A stretch of 64,000 nt of DNA, from NCBI RefSeq assembly GCF_030812475.1, contig NZ_JAUSSR010000013.1:124001-188000 (forward strand), in the 5' to 3' direction. The position numbers and the translations under genes were made by a program. Under the pieces are notes generated by a model. It was not told the DNA's origin, searched no databases, and saw nothing but the letters and a program-made list of their open reading frames with translations. The DNA is from Pseudomonas lini. GTDB taxonomy: Bacteria; Pseudomonadota; Gammaproteobacteria; Pseudomonadales; Pseudomonadaceae. Below, in pieces: positions 17,387-26,551 of the stretch; position 1 is the stretch's first letter; every line of letters begins with the position of its first letter.

Positions 17387-18427
17387 TCAGGCGGATTGGC
17401 GATGGCTGCGGCGAAACTCGCCGGGGGTCTGGCCATTCCAGCGTTTGAAGGCCCGTTGAAAGGCTTCGGCTGAAGCAAAACCCAGCAGGTAGGCGATTTC
17501 TCCGAACGCCAGTTCGGTGTCGCGAATATAGGTCATGGCCAGGTCGCGACGTGTGTCGTTGAGGATTGCGCGAAATTGCGTGCCTTCTTCGGCCAGTTTG
17601 CGGCGCAAGGTCCAGGTCGGCAGCTTCAGACGTGCCGCCACTTCTTCCAGGTCGGGCTCCCGACCACCATTGAGCAATGGCCCCAGCAACTGAGTGATGC
17701 GTTCACGCAGGCTGCGGGTGCGTGTCAATTGCTCCAGTTCCCGTTCGCACACTTGCAGCAAGTGCCGCCAGGTGCTCGGGCAATGCAGCGGATTGCGCTG
17801 GGCGAGGCTGGCCAGGCTCAGGCGCAGCTGATTCTGTTCGGCGCCGAACTGAATCGGGCAGTCGCCCAGCACGGCATAGGCCTCACGGTAATCCGGCGCC
17901 GGGAACTCGATCTCGATGCGTTCGGCCCGCAGCGTGGCAGGGCCGACGCTGGACAGTTGTTGCAGCCAGCTGGCGATGATCGAATCCACCACGAAGCGGT
18001 TATAGGCGTTGTAGGGGCTGATGGAATAAAAGCGCAGCCAGGCGCCTTGGGCGTCCTCATGAAAGCTGGATTGCCCGCGATAGTTGGAGCCATATAAAGC
18101 TTCGAAACGAATCAGGCAGCGCGCCGCTTCTCGCACCGTCGGCGCCTGGGCGGCGGTCACTCCGGCCAGGCCGACCTGGTTCAGGCGACTGAGCTGGCCC
18201 ATGCGCAACCCCAACGCCGGGTCGCCGGTCAGTTGAATGGCGCTGTGGCCCAGGCGCATGTAGCGCGGGATCGAGAGCCGGGCGCCGGCTTCGCCCAGGC
18301 GTGCTGCATCGAGGCCGTATTGCTCAAGTAGCGGCTGAGGATCTGCACCGTGACTGCGCACGGCATCGGCCAGGCTGTGCACAAAGCCCACCGACAGATC
18401 GCCCAGGCGCATGGGCAAGGGTTTCAT
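17387..18427 (-). CDS. AraC family transcriptional regulator
   Basis: A 346-residue protein with the two-domain layout of the OruR/ArgR-like AraC group: an N-terminal ligand-sensing domain (about 20-210) and a C-terminal AraC helix-turn-helix pair (about 245-340), with the second-helix signature FGEIAYLLGFASAEAFQRAF. Its start is 3 bp from the stop of the nitrilase-like gene upstream in the same strand, so the two are one operon. The likely target is that operon or the divergent dienoyl-CoA reductase gene; this is inference from position. Confidence 0.9.
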   Translation of the reverse strand: MKPLPMRLGDLSVGFVHSLADAVRSHGADPQPLLEQYGLDAARLGEAGARLSIPRYMRLGHSAIQLTGDPALGLRMGQLSRLNQVGLAGVTAAQAPTVREAARCLIRFEALYGSNYRGQSSFHEDAQGAWLRFYSISPYNAYNRFVVDSIIASWLQQLSSVGPATLRAERIEIEFPAPDYREAYAVLGDCPIQFGAEQNQLRLSLASLAQRNPLHCPSTWRHLLQVCERELEQLTRTRSLRERITQLLGPLLNGGREPDLEEVAARLKLPTWTLRRKLAEEGTQFRAILNDTRRDLAMTYIRDTELAFGEIAYLLGFASAEAFQRAFKRWNGQTPGEFRRSHRQSA

Positions 18428-18430
18428 GGG

Positions 18431-19561
18431 TTACAACCACAGATTCAGCAAACGCGCGCCACGGGCATTGCCATCGGCGAAATGCTGGCCGTTGCTGCTG
18501 AGAAAACTCTGCCCGGCGCTGCCCTGATCCCAGAACTGACCGCGCAAAAACACGCTCATACCTGCGATTGCCTGGCTGCTGGGCGGTTGAGCGGTCAGGG
18601 TCAAGTGATGCCAGGCCTGGCCTTCGCTGAGTTCTTCGGCCTTGAGACTGACGGAGGCGGGCGTGGACAAGCCCTTGTAGCCGCGCCACGGTTTATCCCA
18701 GGTGCCGCGCCCGGTCACGAAGGCCGGCACCGCAACAAACTTCGCGCCCTGTTCGTCAAGCTTGCGGTAGGCGTCCGGGTACCAGCTGTCGCTGCCGATC
18801 AGCACCCCCAGGCGTCCGGCCGGGGTATCGACGACACTGAGGGTACGCTCACCATTGGCCGCAATGACTTCATGTTCATCGAATACCGGATGAATCTGGC
18901 GCTGGGGTTGGCCGATCGGCAGACCGTCCCGGCCGAACACCACGCTGCTGTTATACAGCGCACCGCCGCCGATTTTCAGCCTGCCGTCGATGATGCTGGG
19001 TTCGGGCAACACGATGGAGCCCGCCACCAGGGTCACCTGAAACTCCTTGGCCAGGCCACCGAACAAGGCCTGGTAGTCCTTGGCCATGCCTTTGGCTTTC
19101 ATCCGCAGGTGAGCGTCGTCCAGGCGACTGTCGCCCTGGGCACCGATCAGGGCGCGGATGAACTTCAAGGGATTGCTCGCCGCCAGCCAGTTCATGGCTT
19201 CCTTGAGGGTGGTGGCCTGGTACAGCTCGTCTTTCTCGCCGCTGACCATCAGCCAGGTGCCGATGTGTTCCGGCAGCACGACGATGGTTTTTTCATTCAG
19301 CAGGCCCTCGTCCCGGGCCTTGTGCAGATAGGCGGCGAGCTTGCGGTGCAAGCGTTCGGAGCTTTGGTAGTCGGTGGGAAACAGTTCGGGCTGGATGCCC
19401 AGCAGGTTGCCGCGATCGGCAGGCGTGCCGTGATCGACGGCGAGATCGATGCGCAGGTCCGACAGGTAGTGACCCACCGGACGGTCAGCGGCCCACATCG
19501 CGTAGGTCGTCAGGGCGGCAATCAATGCCATGGAGAACGTCAGGTACAGAAGTTTGCGCAT
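18431..19561 (-). CDS. carbon-nitrogen hydrolase (nitrilase) superfamily protein, catalytic residues lost
   Basis: A 376-residue protein with an N-terminal membrane anchor or signal (LLYLTFSMALIAALTTYAMW). The nitrilase fold is visible: the Glu motif (VVLPEHIG), the region of the Lys motif (QRQIHPVFDEHEV) and the region of the Cys motif (RLGVLIGSDSWYPDAYRKL). The Glu is kept, but the nucleophilic Cys is absent (normal GVLICYD reads GVLIGSD) and the Lys reads Gln. It should not hydrolyse amides as the family does. It is cotranscribed with the AraC regulator and exported or membrane-tethered. A binding or structural role is possible. Confidence 0.75.
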   Translation of the reverse strand: MRKLLYLTFSMALIAALTTYAMWAADRPVGHYLSDLRIDLAVDHGTPADRGNLLGIQPELFPTDYQSSERLHRKLAAYLHKARDEGLLNEKTIVVLPEHIGTWLMVSGEKDELYQATTLKEAMNWLAASNPLKFIRALIGAQGDSRLDDAHLRMKAKGMAKDYQALFGGLAKEFQVTLVAGSIVLPEPSIIDGRLKIGGGALYNSSVVFGRDGLPIGQPQRQIHPVFDEHEVIAANGERTLSVVDTPAGRLGVLIGSDSWYPDAYRKLDEQGAKFVAVPAFVTGRGTWDKPWRGYKGLSTPASVSLKAEELSEGQAWHHLTLTAQPPSSQAIAGMSVFLRGQFWDQGSAGQSFLSSNGQHFADGNARGARLLNLWL

Positions 19562-19771
19562 GGGAAAACAGTCGACAGCCGTGTGCAGGGTTCGCTGACT
19601 AGGGTAGGGCCCATGCCGGCGCTTGCCAAGGGGCGCTGCGCATTTGGATCAATAAGTTGTCAGTTACGGTCATTGAGCGACCGGTGGAGTGCTCATAGTC
19701 TGTGAAACATGACAGAGGGGTGCCAAAGAGCACCCACATTTTTTCCGTGATCGCTCGTTGTGGAGTTACCG

Positions 19772-21811
19772 ATGGCCGCCGCTCATTACCCGCATCTGTT
19801 GGCCCCGCTGGACCTGGGTTTTACCACGTTGCGCAACCGCACCCTGATGGGCTCGATGCACACCGGCCTTGAGGAGAAACCCGGCGGTTTCGAACGCATG
19901 GCCGCGTACTTCGCCGAGCGAGCCCGGGGCGGCGTGGGCCTGATGGTCACCGGCGGGATTGGCCCGAATGATGAGGGTGGGGTGTATTCCGGAGCAGCCA
20001 AGCTGACCACCGAGGAAGAAGCGCTCAAACACCGGATCGTGACCCGCGCGGTGCATGAGGCCGGCGGCAAGATCTGCATGCAGATCCTGCACGCCGGTCG
20101 TTATGCCTATAGCCCGAAACAGGTTGCGCCAAGTGCGATCCAGGCGCCCATCAACCCGTTCAAGCCCAAGGAACTGGACGAGGAGGGCATCGAGAAACAG
20201 ATCAGCGATTTCGTCACCTGTTCGACCCTGGCGCAGTCAGCCGAGTACGACGGTGTCGAGATCATGGGCTCGGAAGGCTATTTCATTAACCAGTTCCTCG
20301 CCGCTCACACCAACCATCGCACCGACCGTTGGGGCGGCAGCTACGAAAACCGCATGCGTCTGCCGGTGGAGATCGTGCGCCGGGTGCGCGAAGCGGTCGG
20401 CCCGAACTTCATCATTATCTTCCGCCTGTCGATGCTCGACCTGGTGGAAGGCGGCAGCAGCTGGGAAGAAATCGTGCAGTTGGCCCAGGCCATCGAGCAG
20501 GCCGGCGCGACCCTCATCAACACCGGCATCGGCTGGCACGAAGCGCGAATCCCGACCATTGCCACCAAGGTGCCACGCGGTGCGTTCAGCAAGGTCACGG
20601 CCAAGCTGCGCGGCTCGGTGAGCATTCCGCTGATCACCACCAACCGCATCAACACCCCGGAAGTCGCCGAGCAGATCCTGGCCGAAGGCGATGCCGACAT
20701 GGTCTCCATGGCGCGGCCGTTCCTTGCCGACCCGGACTTCGTCAACAAGGCCGCGGCTGGCCGTGCCGATGAAATCAACACCTGCATCGGCTGCAACCAG
20801 GCGTGCCTCGATCACACCTTTGGCGGCAAGTTGACCAGCTGCCTGGTGAACCCGCGGGCCTGCCATGAGACCGAACTCAATTACCTGCCGGTGCAGCAGA
20901 TCAAGAAAATCGCTGTGGTCGGTGCCGGCCCTGCCGGGCTGTCCGCGGCGACCGTGGCTGCCGAGCGTGGCCACCAGGTGACGCTGTTCGATTCGGCCAG
21001 CGAAATCGGTGGCCAGTTCAACATCGCCAAGCGTGTACCGGGCAAGGAAGAGTTCTTCGAAACCCTGCGCTACTTCAATCGCAAGCTGCAGACCACCCAC
21101 GTCGAGGTGTGCCTGAACACTCGGGTCGATGTGGCGCAACTGGTCGCAGGCGGTTTCGACGAGATCATCCTCGCCACCGGTATCGCCCCGCGAACCCCGG
21201 CGATCCCGGGCGTGGAGCATGCCAAGGTGCTGAGCTACCTGGACGTGATCCTCGAGCGCAAACCGGTGGGCAAGCGTGTCGCGGTGATTGGTGCCGGGGG
21301 GATCGGTTTCGACGTGTCGGAGTTTCTGGTGCACCAGGGTGTGGCCACTAGTCAGGACCGTGAAGCGTTCTGGAAGGAGTGGGGCATCGATACCCATCTT
21401 CAAGCCCGGGGCGGTGTGGCCGGCATCCAGGCCGAGCCCCATGCGCCGGCCCGTGACGTGTTCCTGCTGCAACGCAAGAAGTCCAAGGTCGGCGACGGCC
21501 TTGGCAAGACCACGGGCTGGATTCACCGCACCGGCCTGAAGAACAAACAGGTGCAGATGCTCAACAGCGTCGAATACCTGAAGATCGACGACCAGGGCTT
21601 GCACATCCGCATCGGCGAAACCGGCGAGCCACAGGTGTTGCCGGTGGATAACATCGTGATCTGCGCCGGGCAGGATCCGCTGCGCGAATTGCATGACGGC
21701 CTGGTGGCGGCGGGGCAGAATGTGCATTTGATCGGCGGCGCGGACGTGGCGGCGGAGCTGGATGCGAAGCGGGCGATCAATCAAGGGTCGCGGTTGGCTG
21801 CGCAGTTGTAA
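19772..21811 (+). CDS. fadH: NADPH-dependent 2,4-dienoyl-CoA reductase
   Basis: A 679-residue flavoprotein of the old yellow enzyme group. Residues 1-340 form the FMN TIM barrel (YFINQFLAAHTNHRTDRWGG signature), then four cysteines (CIGCNQAC ... C) bind a 4Fe-4S cluster, and the C-terminal part carries FAD/NADPH domains with GAGPAGLSAA and a second Rossmann GAGGIGFD. It reduces 2,4-dienoyl-CoA during beta-oxidation of unsaturated fatty acids. The ATG follows GTGGAGTTACCG. It is divergent from the nitrilase-like operon. Confidence 0.95.
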   Translation: MAAAHYPHLLAPLDLGFTTLRNRTLMGSMHTGLEEKPGGFERMAAYFAERARGGVGLMVTGGIGPNDEGGVYSGAAKLTTEEEALKHRIVTRAVHEAGGKICMQILHAGRYAYSPKQVAPSAIQAPINPFKPKELDEEGIEKQISDFVTCSTLAQSAEYDGVEIMGSEGYFINQFLAAHTNHRTDRWGGSYENRMRLPVEIVRRVREAVGPNFIIIFRLSMLDLVEGGSSWEEIVQLAQAIEQAGATLINTGIGWHEARIPTIATKVPRGAFSKVTAKLRGSVSIPLITTNRINTPEVAEQILAEGDADMVSMARPFLADPDFVNKAAAGRADEINTCIGCNQACLDHTFGGKLTSCLVNPRACHETELNYLPVQQIKKIAVVGAGPAGLSAATVAAERGHQVTLFDSASEIGGQFNIAKRVPGKEEFFETLRYFNRKLQTTHVEVCLNTRVDVAQLVAGGFDEIILATGIAPRTPAIPGVEHAKVLSYLDVILERKPVGKRVAVIGAGGIGFDVSEFLVHQGVATSQDREAFWKEWGIDTHLQARGGVAGIQAEPHAPARDVFLLQRKKSKVGDGLGKTTGWIHRTGLKNKQVQMLNSVEYLKIDDQGLHIRIGETGEPQVLPVDNIVICAGQDPLRELHDGLVAAGQNVHLIGGADVAAELDAKRAINQGSRLAAQL

Positions 21812-21854
21812 ATTGCAGGTCAAACGTGCCAATGGCTATCGCGGGCAAGTCGCC

Positions 21855-22064
21855 GGGATCGCCGACATCTGGGAGATTTATGCCTGACACCGTGCCAATG
21901 TGGGAGCGAGCCTGCTCGCGAAAGCGGTATGTCTGTCGCTGCGAATGTTGAATCTGCCGCCGCCTTCGCGAGCAGGCTCGCTCCCACAGGGGATCGTCGG
22001 CATCTGGGAGATCCGTGCCTGCCACCGTGCCCATGTGGGAGTGGGCTTGCTCGCGAAGGCGGCC
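21855..22064. repeat. REP cluster with a 134-bp tandem duplication
   Basis: A REPIN (GTGGGAGCGAGCCTGCTCGC at 21900 and its inverse ending near 21989) is followed by a second copy of the leader (GGATCGTCGGCATCTGGGAG) and a third REP at about 22034-22060. The leader copies start 134 bp apart. Confidence 0.85.
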
Positions 22065-22111
22065 TATGAGCGACTAGAATGCTCGCTCTTTCCCAGCCAC
22101 ATCAGGCACCA

Positions 22112-23041
22112 ATGCTTTCTTATCCTGCCAACTGGCAACCCGAAGCTCCCCTGGAACTTCTTCATCTGGATTGGCTAAGCCGATCAGGCATCGAAGTCGC
22201 CATCCTGCGCCTCGATCAGATCGACCCGCTGATCAGTGGCAACAAGTGGTTCAAACTCACCGAGCACCTGAAAGCCGCTGACCAGCTCGGTGCCAAAGGA
22301 ATTATCAGTCTGGGTGGCGCCCACTCCAATCATCTGCATGCACTGGCCGCGGCGGGCAAACGCTTCGGTTTCCCTACTGTCGGCCTGCTGCGCGGTCATC
22401 CGCAAGACACCCCCACGGTGAAGGACTTGAAAGCATTCGGCATGCAGTTGCACTGGTTGGGTTACGGCGGTTATCGCGCGCGACACGCTCCCGGTTTCTG
22501 GCAGCCATGGCAGGCACAATACCCCGATCTGCAGCCGGTGCCGGAAGGTGGCGGCGGTTTACCTGGCGCCAAGGGCTGCAGGCCACTGAAAGCCATGGTC
22601 AGCGAGCAGTTGAACGCTCTGGGCTGGAACGACTACGACGGCTGGTGGCTGGCCTGCGGCACCGGCACGACCCTGGCCGGCCTGGTACTGGCCGAAGCGG
22701 GCGAGCATCCGGTGTACGGCGCATTGGCAGTACCCGACGATCATGGTGTGGCGCAGCAGGTCGGGAGGATTGTGCAGCAAGCGGGGCGGGTCGATGTCGC
22801 CTGTGAACTGTTCGACGCCAGCCGTGGCGGCTTCGCCAGGATCGATCCACTGCTACTGGAATTCATCGAGCGGACCGAACAGGCCAGCGGCGTTCCCCTC
22901 GAACCGCTGTACACCGGCAAGGCGCTGCTGGCGCTCAAGCAGCACGTCGAGGCCGGTAGATTTGCCCGTGGCACGCGCCTGATCTTCATCCACACCGGCG
23001 GCTTGCAGGGCCGTCGGGGGTTCAATCTACAAATAATGTAG
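22112..23041 (+). CDS. PLP-dependent D-cysteine desulfhydrase / ACC deaminase-like protein
   Basis: A 309-residue fold-type II PLP enzyme. The SGNKWFKL segment carries the PLP lysine (residue 45), GGAHSNH near 72-78 binds substrate, and CGTGTTLAGL holds the phosphate. Homologues are annotated as 1-aminocyclopropane-1-carboxylate deaminase or D-cysteine desulfhydrase; the sequence alone does not separate them. The start at 22112 is preferred to an ATG 33 bp upstream, because that upstream ATG sits in a TAGAAT-like -10 box. The stop codon TAG lies inside a REP element. Confidence 0.85.
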   Translation: MLSYPANWQPEAPLELLHLDWLSRSGIEVAILRLDQIDPLISGNKWFKLTEHLKAADQLGAKGIISLGGAHSNHLHALAAAGKRFGFPTVGLLRGHPQDTPTVKDLKAFGMQLHWLGYGGYRARHAPGFWQPWQAQYPDLQPVPEGGGGLPGAKGCRPLKAMVSEQLNALGWNDYDGWWLACGTGTTLAGLVLAEAGEHPVYGALAVPDDHGVAQQVGRIVQQAGRVDVACELFDASRGGFARIDPLLLEFIERTEQASGVPLEPLYTGKALLALKQHVEAGRFARGTRLIFIHTGGLQGRRGFNLQIM

Positions 23042-23223
23042 GAGCTGGCTTGTCGAGTCGTCGCACCGTAGTGAAGGTCGTTAACGATAACGCGTGTTTA
23101 CCTGGTAAAACGCGGCGTTAATGTAGGAGCGAGCTTGCTCGCGATGGTCGTTAACGATGACGCGTGTTTCCTGGGAAAACGCGGCGCTCTTGAGTCCATC
23201 GCGAGCAAGCTCGCTCCTACAGG
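23037..23223. repeat. REP cluster overlapping the end of the upstream gene
   Basis: A first REP begins ATGTAGGAGCTGGCTTGTCG with an extended loop, and its TAG is the stop codon of the preceding gene. A complete REPIN follows from about 23122 to 23223 with a TAACGATGACGCGTGTTTCC spacer. Confidence 0.9.
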
Positions 23224-23234
23224 GGGAAAGGTGA

Positions 23235-24062
23235 TCAGCTGCTTTGCGGCAATTCACCCTTGGCCAGACGCCGGTTGATGTCGGCGATCACTTCCGGCAA
23301 GTCGGTGATGGTGTCGATCATGTAGTGCGGGCGCGAGCCTTCGAACATCCCGTGGATACGCTTGCGTTCGCTGGCCAGCTGGTCGCTGCCGAGGGCGCGA
23401 TAACCTTCGTAGTCCAGGCCCAGCGCGTTGCCCGAGCAGATCAACGCAACGGTCCACATACCGGCGCGACGGCCTTCGAGAATGCCCGGCACGGTGTCGT
23501 CGATCTTCACGCAGGCCGCGACATCATCGATGCCGAGGGCGATCACATTGGCCAGGGCCTGGGCCGGCCATGGGCGACCGTTGGGGACTTCGTCAGTGGC
23601 GACCACGTGATCGGCCACGTAACCGTTGGTGGCGGCCAGTTCGACCACTTTGTCCATGACCTGCTTCGGGTAGCCGGAGCAGGAGCCGATCTTGATGCCT
23701 TGCTGGCGCAGGTGGGCAATGGTGTCCAGGGCGCCGGGGATCAGCGCCGAGTGCTCGGCGATTTTCTCGATTTGCAGGGGCATGAAGCGTTTGTAGATGG
23801 CGGTGACGTCATCATCGGTCGGCGTGCGGCCGAACACGGCGCGATAACGTTCGGCCACTGACGGCTGATTGCACAGAGTACGGATGTGGTCCCACTTGCC
23901 CATCCCCATCGGCCCGCGGGCTTCTTCGATGGAGACCTGGACGTCGAACTCGGCAAAGGCCTCGACAAAAATCTGGGTCGGAGCGAAGGAGCCGAAATCG
24001 ACCACGGTGCCGGCCCAGTCGAGGATGGCGGCCTGGAGTTTGGTTGGGTTGGTGTAGTTCAT
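23235..24062 (-). CDS. phnX: phosphonoacetaldehyde hydrolase
   Basis: A 275-residue HAD-family enzyme. The nucleophile Asp is in LDWAGTVVDFG (residue 15), and the Schiff-base Lys that distinguishes PhnX from other HAD proteins is in MGMGKWDHI (residue 56). It splits phosphonoacetaldehyde into acetaldehyde and phosphate in the cytoplasm. It lies downstream of phnW on the same strand, 170 bp away with a REPIN between, and completes the two-step 2-aminoethylphosphonate pathway. Confidence 0.96.
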   Translation of the reverse strand: MNYTNPTKLQAAILDWAGTVVDFGSFAPTQIFVEAFAEFDVQVSIEEARGPMGMGKWDHIRTLCNQPSVAERYRAVFGRTPTDDDVTAIYKRFMPLQIEKIAEHSALIPGALDTIAHLRQQGIKIGSCSGYPKQVMDKVVELAATNGYVADHVVATDEVPNGRPWPAQALANVIALGIDDVAACVKIDDTVPGILEGRRAGMWTVALICSGNALGLDYEGYRALGSDQLASERKRIHGMFEGSRPHYMIDTITDLPEVIADINRRLAKGELPQSS

Positions 24063-24110
24063 GGTGATCAGATTCCTGTGAGAACGAGATATTTGGGAGT
24101 TCGATGTACC

Positions 24111-24215
24111 TGTGGGAGCGAGCTTGCTCCGGGCGGCGTTCCGACGATAGCGGTCTTTCATTCAACATTGATGTCGACTGATCGGGCCTCATCGCGAGCA
24201 AGCTCGCTCCCACAG
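24111..24215. repeat. REPIN between phnW and phnX
   Basis: TGTGGGAGCGAGCTTGCTCC and its inverse GAGCAAGCTCGCTCCCACAG enclose a 50-bp spacer. It sits inside what is otherwise one operon and may tune the relative level of phnX mRNA. Confidence 0.9.
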
Positions 24216-24231
24216 GGAAGTGCGGTGTGGG

Positions 24232-25341
24232 TTAGATTTCGAGCACTTCCATCTCGCGCAGTACCTCGGCCACCGCCGCCACCGCCGCATGCATCTCGGC
24301 CTGATCGACGTGGCCGATGCAGCCGACACGAAAGGTTTCGACCTGGGTCAATTTGCCCGGGTAGAGGATGAAGCCCTTGGCCTTGACCCGTTCGTAGAAT
24401 TCCTTGAACTGATAGCGCGGGTCTTTCGGCGCGTGAAAGGTGACGATGATCGGCGCCTGGATCGCGGCGGGCAGGAAGCTGCGCAAGCCGAGCCTGGCCA
24501 TGTCGTCGAGCAGCACCTGGCAATTATTGGCGTAGCGCTGATGCCGGGCGGGCAACCCCCCTTCTTCGTTGTATTGCAGCAGGGCTTCGTGCAGCGCGGC
24601 GACCACGTGGGTCGGCGGGGTGAAGCGCCATTGCCCGGTCTTGGCCATGTAGCTGTGCTGGTCGAACAAATCCATCGCCAGGGAGTGCGAGTTGCCGGCG
24701 GCATTGGCCAGGGCTTCCTTGCGAGCGAAGACGAAGCCCATGCCCGGGACGCCCTCCAGGCATTTGCCCGAAGCGGCGATCAGCGCGTCGAACGGCACCT
24801 GTTGTGCATCGATTGGCAGCGCGCCAAAGGAGCTCATGGCGTCGATGATCAGGCGTTTGCCGTGTTGCGCGATGACCCGGGCAATCTCCGGCAGCGGGTT
24901 GAGGATGCCGGTGCTGGTTTCGCAGTGAATCAGCGCGATGTGAGTGATGGCGGGGTCGGCGTGCAGCAGGCGGTCGACGTCGTCGGCGGTGGTCGGTTCG
25001 TCCTCGGCGGTTTCAAAGGTGCTGAAGGGGCGGCCGAGCACTTCGCAGATTTTCGCCAGGCGTTTGCCGTAGGCACCGTTGATCAACACTAGGACTTTGC
25101 CGTCCCGGGGCACCAGGGTGCCGATCGCCGCTTCGACGGCGAAGGTGCCGCTGCCTTGCAGGGGGACGCAGTGGTGGCTGGCGCCGCCGTTGATGATCGC
25201 CAGCAGTTGCTCGCAGAGGCTGGCGGTCAGCTGATTGAAACGGTCATCCCATGAACCCCAGTCGACCATCATCGCCTGGCGGGTGCGGGCCGAAGTCGTC
25301 AACGGGCCGGGGGTGAGCAGGATGGGTTCGGCAGTACTCAT
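24232..25341 (-). CDS. phnW: 2-aminoethylphosphonate--pyruvate transaminase
   Basis: A 369-residue class V aminotransferase beginning MSTAEPILLTPGPLTTS, the characteristic PhnW opening. The PLP lysine is in AASGKCLEGVPGMGFV (about residue 194), with LIIDAMSSFGALPID upstream holding the cofactor Asp. It converts 2-aminoethylphosphonate and pyruvate to phosphonoacetaldehyde and alanine. It is divergent from a LysR gene, whose product is its likely activator. The 110-bp intergenic region has the AATTGCAATT palindrome that a LysR protein might use. Confidence 0.96.
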   Translation of the reverse strand: MSTAEPILLTPGPLTTSARTRQAMMVDWGSWDDRFNQLTASLCEQLLAIINGGASHHCVPLQGSGTFAVEAAIGTLVPRDGKVLVLINGAYGKRLAKICEVLGRPFSTFETAEDEPTTADDVDRLLHADPAITHIALIHCETSTGILNPLPEIARVIAQHGKRLIIDAMSSFGALPIDAQQVPFDALIAASGKCLEGVPGMGFVFARKEALANAAGNSHSLAMDLFDQHSYMAKTGQWRFTPPTHVVAALHEALLQYNEEGGLPARHQRYANNCQVLLDDMARLGLRSFLPAAIQAPIIVTFHAPKDPRYQFKEFYERVKAKGFILYPGKLTQVETFRVGCIGHVDQAEMHAAVAAVAEVLREMEVLEI

Positions 25342-25450
25342 TCTCGTGTCCTCGCAATCGATGGGATGAAGCTACGGGGCCTAAATTGCAATTTGCCGAG
25401 CTATCAATCAAATTGTTTGTTGTTATGCCAGCCATCAGTGAGAGTTATTC

Positions 25451-26314
25451 ATGAACCTGTTCCAGCTCCGCGCGTTCGATGCCGTTGCCCGCGAAGGCAG
25501 CTTTACCCGGGCCGCCGCACGGCTGTTCATCAGCCAGCCGGCAGTCACCGGACACATCAAGGCGCTGGAGGAGCACTACCAGATCACCTTGTTGCGCCGC
25601 ACCGCGCGACGGGTGGAATTGACGGAAGAGGGCACCAAGCTGGCCGCGATCACCCGGGCCATGTTCGGGTTGGCGGAAGAGGCCCAGGCGATGCTCGAAG
25701 CCAATCGGCAGCTGCTCACCGGGCGCCTGGAAGTGGCGGCGGACGGGCCGCACATGGTCATGCCGATGCTGGCCAGCCTGCGCGCGCGCTTTCCGGGAAT
25801 CACCGTGAACCTGCGGCTGGGCAATGCCCAGGAAACCCTGGCGGCGTTGCTCTCGGAACATGCCGATGTGGCGGTGCTGACCGAGGTCGAGCCGCGCAAG
25901 GGCTTGCACCTGCAGGCCCTGAGCGAATCGCGGATCTGCGCACTGGTGCCTGCCGGTCATCCTTGGGCGCAGAAGCCTGAAGGTGTGCAACTTAAAGAAC
26001 TGGATCAAGTGATCATGGTGTTGCGCGAGCCGAGTTCGATCACACGGCGCACGTTCGATGAAGCTTGCACCCAGGCCAGCGTCAACCCGCGGGTGCTGCT
26101 GGAGCTGGACAGTCGTGAAGCGGTGACCGAAGCCGTGGCAGCGGAACTGGGGGTGGGCGTGGTGTCATCGGTGGAGGTCAGCCATGATCCGCGGGTGGTG
26201 GCGGTGCCGATTATTGGAGAGGGGTTGGTGAATCGGCACATGATGGGGTGCATGGAACGGCGGCGGGATTTGCGCCTGATTCAGGCGTTTTTCGAGTTGG
26301 CGCCTGTCAGATAA
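25451..26314 (+). CDS. LysR family regulator, probably of phnWX
   Basis: A 287-residue LysR protein, MNLFQLRAFDAVAREGSFTR at the start, with HTH at about 1-60 and a periplasmic-binding-like effector domain from about 90. It is divergent from phnW across 109 bp, the usual arrangement of a LysR activator and its target. The likely ligand is 2-aminoethylphosphonate or an intermediate, by context only. Confidence 0.9.
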   Translation: MNLFQLRAFDAVAREGSFTRAAARLFISQPAVTGHIKALEEHYQITLLRRTARRVELTEEGTKLAAITRAMFGLAEEAQAMLEANRQLLTGRLEVAADGPHMVMPMLASLRARFPGITVNLRLGNAQETLAALLSEHADVAVLTEVEPRKGLHLQALSESRICALVPAGHPWAQKPEGVQLKELDQVIMVLREPSSITRRTFDEACTQASVNPRVLLELDSREAVTEAVAAELGVGVVSSVEVSHDPRVVAVPIIGEGLVNRHMMGCMERRRDLRLIQAFFELAPVR

Positions 26315-26326
26315 ACCGCGGCGTGG

Positions 26327-26541
26327 CCATCGCGGGCAAGCCCGCCCACAGGGAACACCTGCATACCGTGGGATTGTGCGCCAACCTCTGTAGGAGCCGG
26401 CTTGCCGGCGAAGGCGGCCGCAAGTCTTGCGTCGCCAATGAAGATGCCTTCGCCGGCAAGCCGGCTCCTACAGGGTTGGCGTCGTGCGCAAGATCTGCGG
26501 CGACCCGGATCCCTGTAGGAGCTGGCTTGCCAGCGAAGGGG
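26327..26541. repeat. REP cluster
   Basis: A half REP at 26327 (CCATCGCGGGCAAGCCCGCC), a REPIN of the CCGGCTTGCCGGCGAAGGCG type at 26388-26474 and a further REP at 26512-26541 fill the gap between two convergent LysR genes. Confidence 0.9.
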
Positions 26542-26551
26542 CCGGACCTGC

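Noticed and set aside
22079..22111. Upstream ATG of the PLP enzyme gene
   Set aside because: It lies in a TAGAAT -10-like box and adds an atypical leader (MLALSQPHQAP); the internal ATG gives the usual start.
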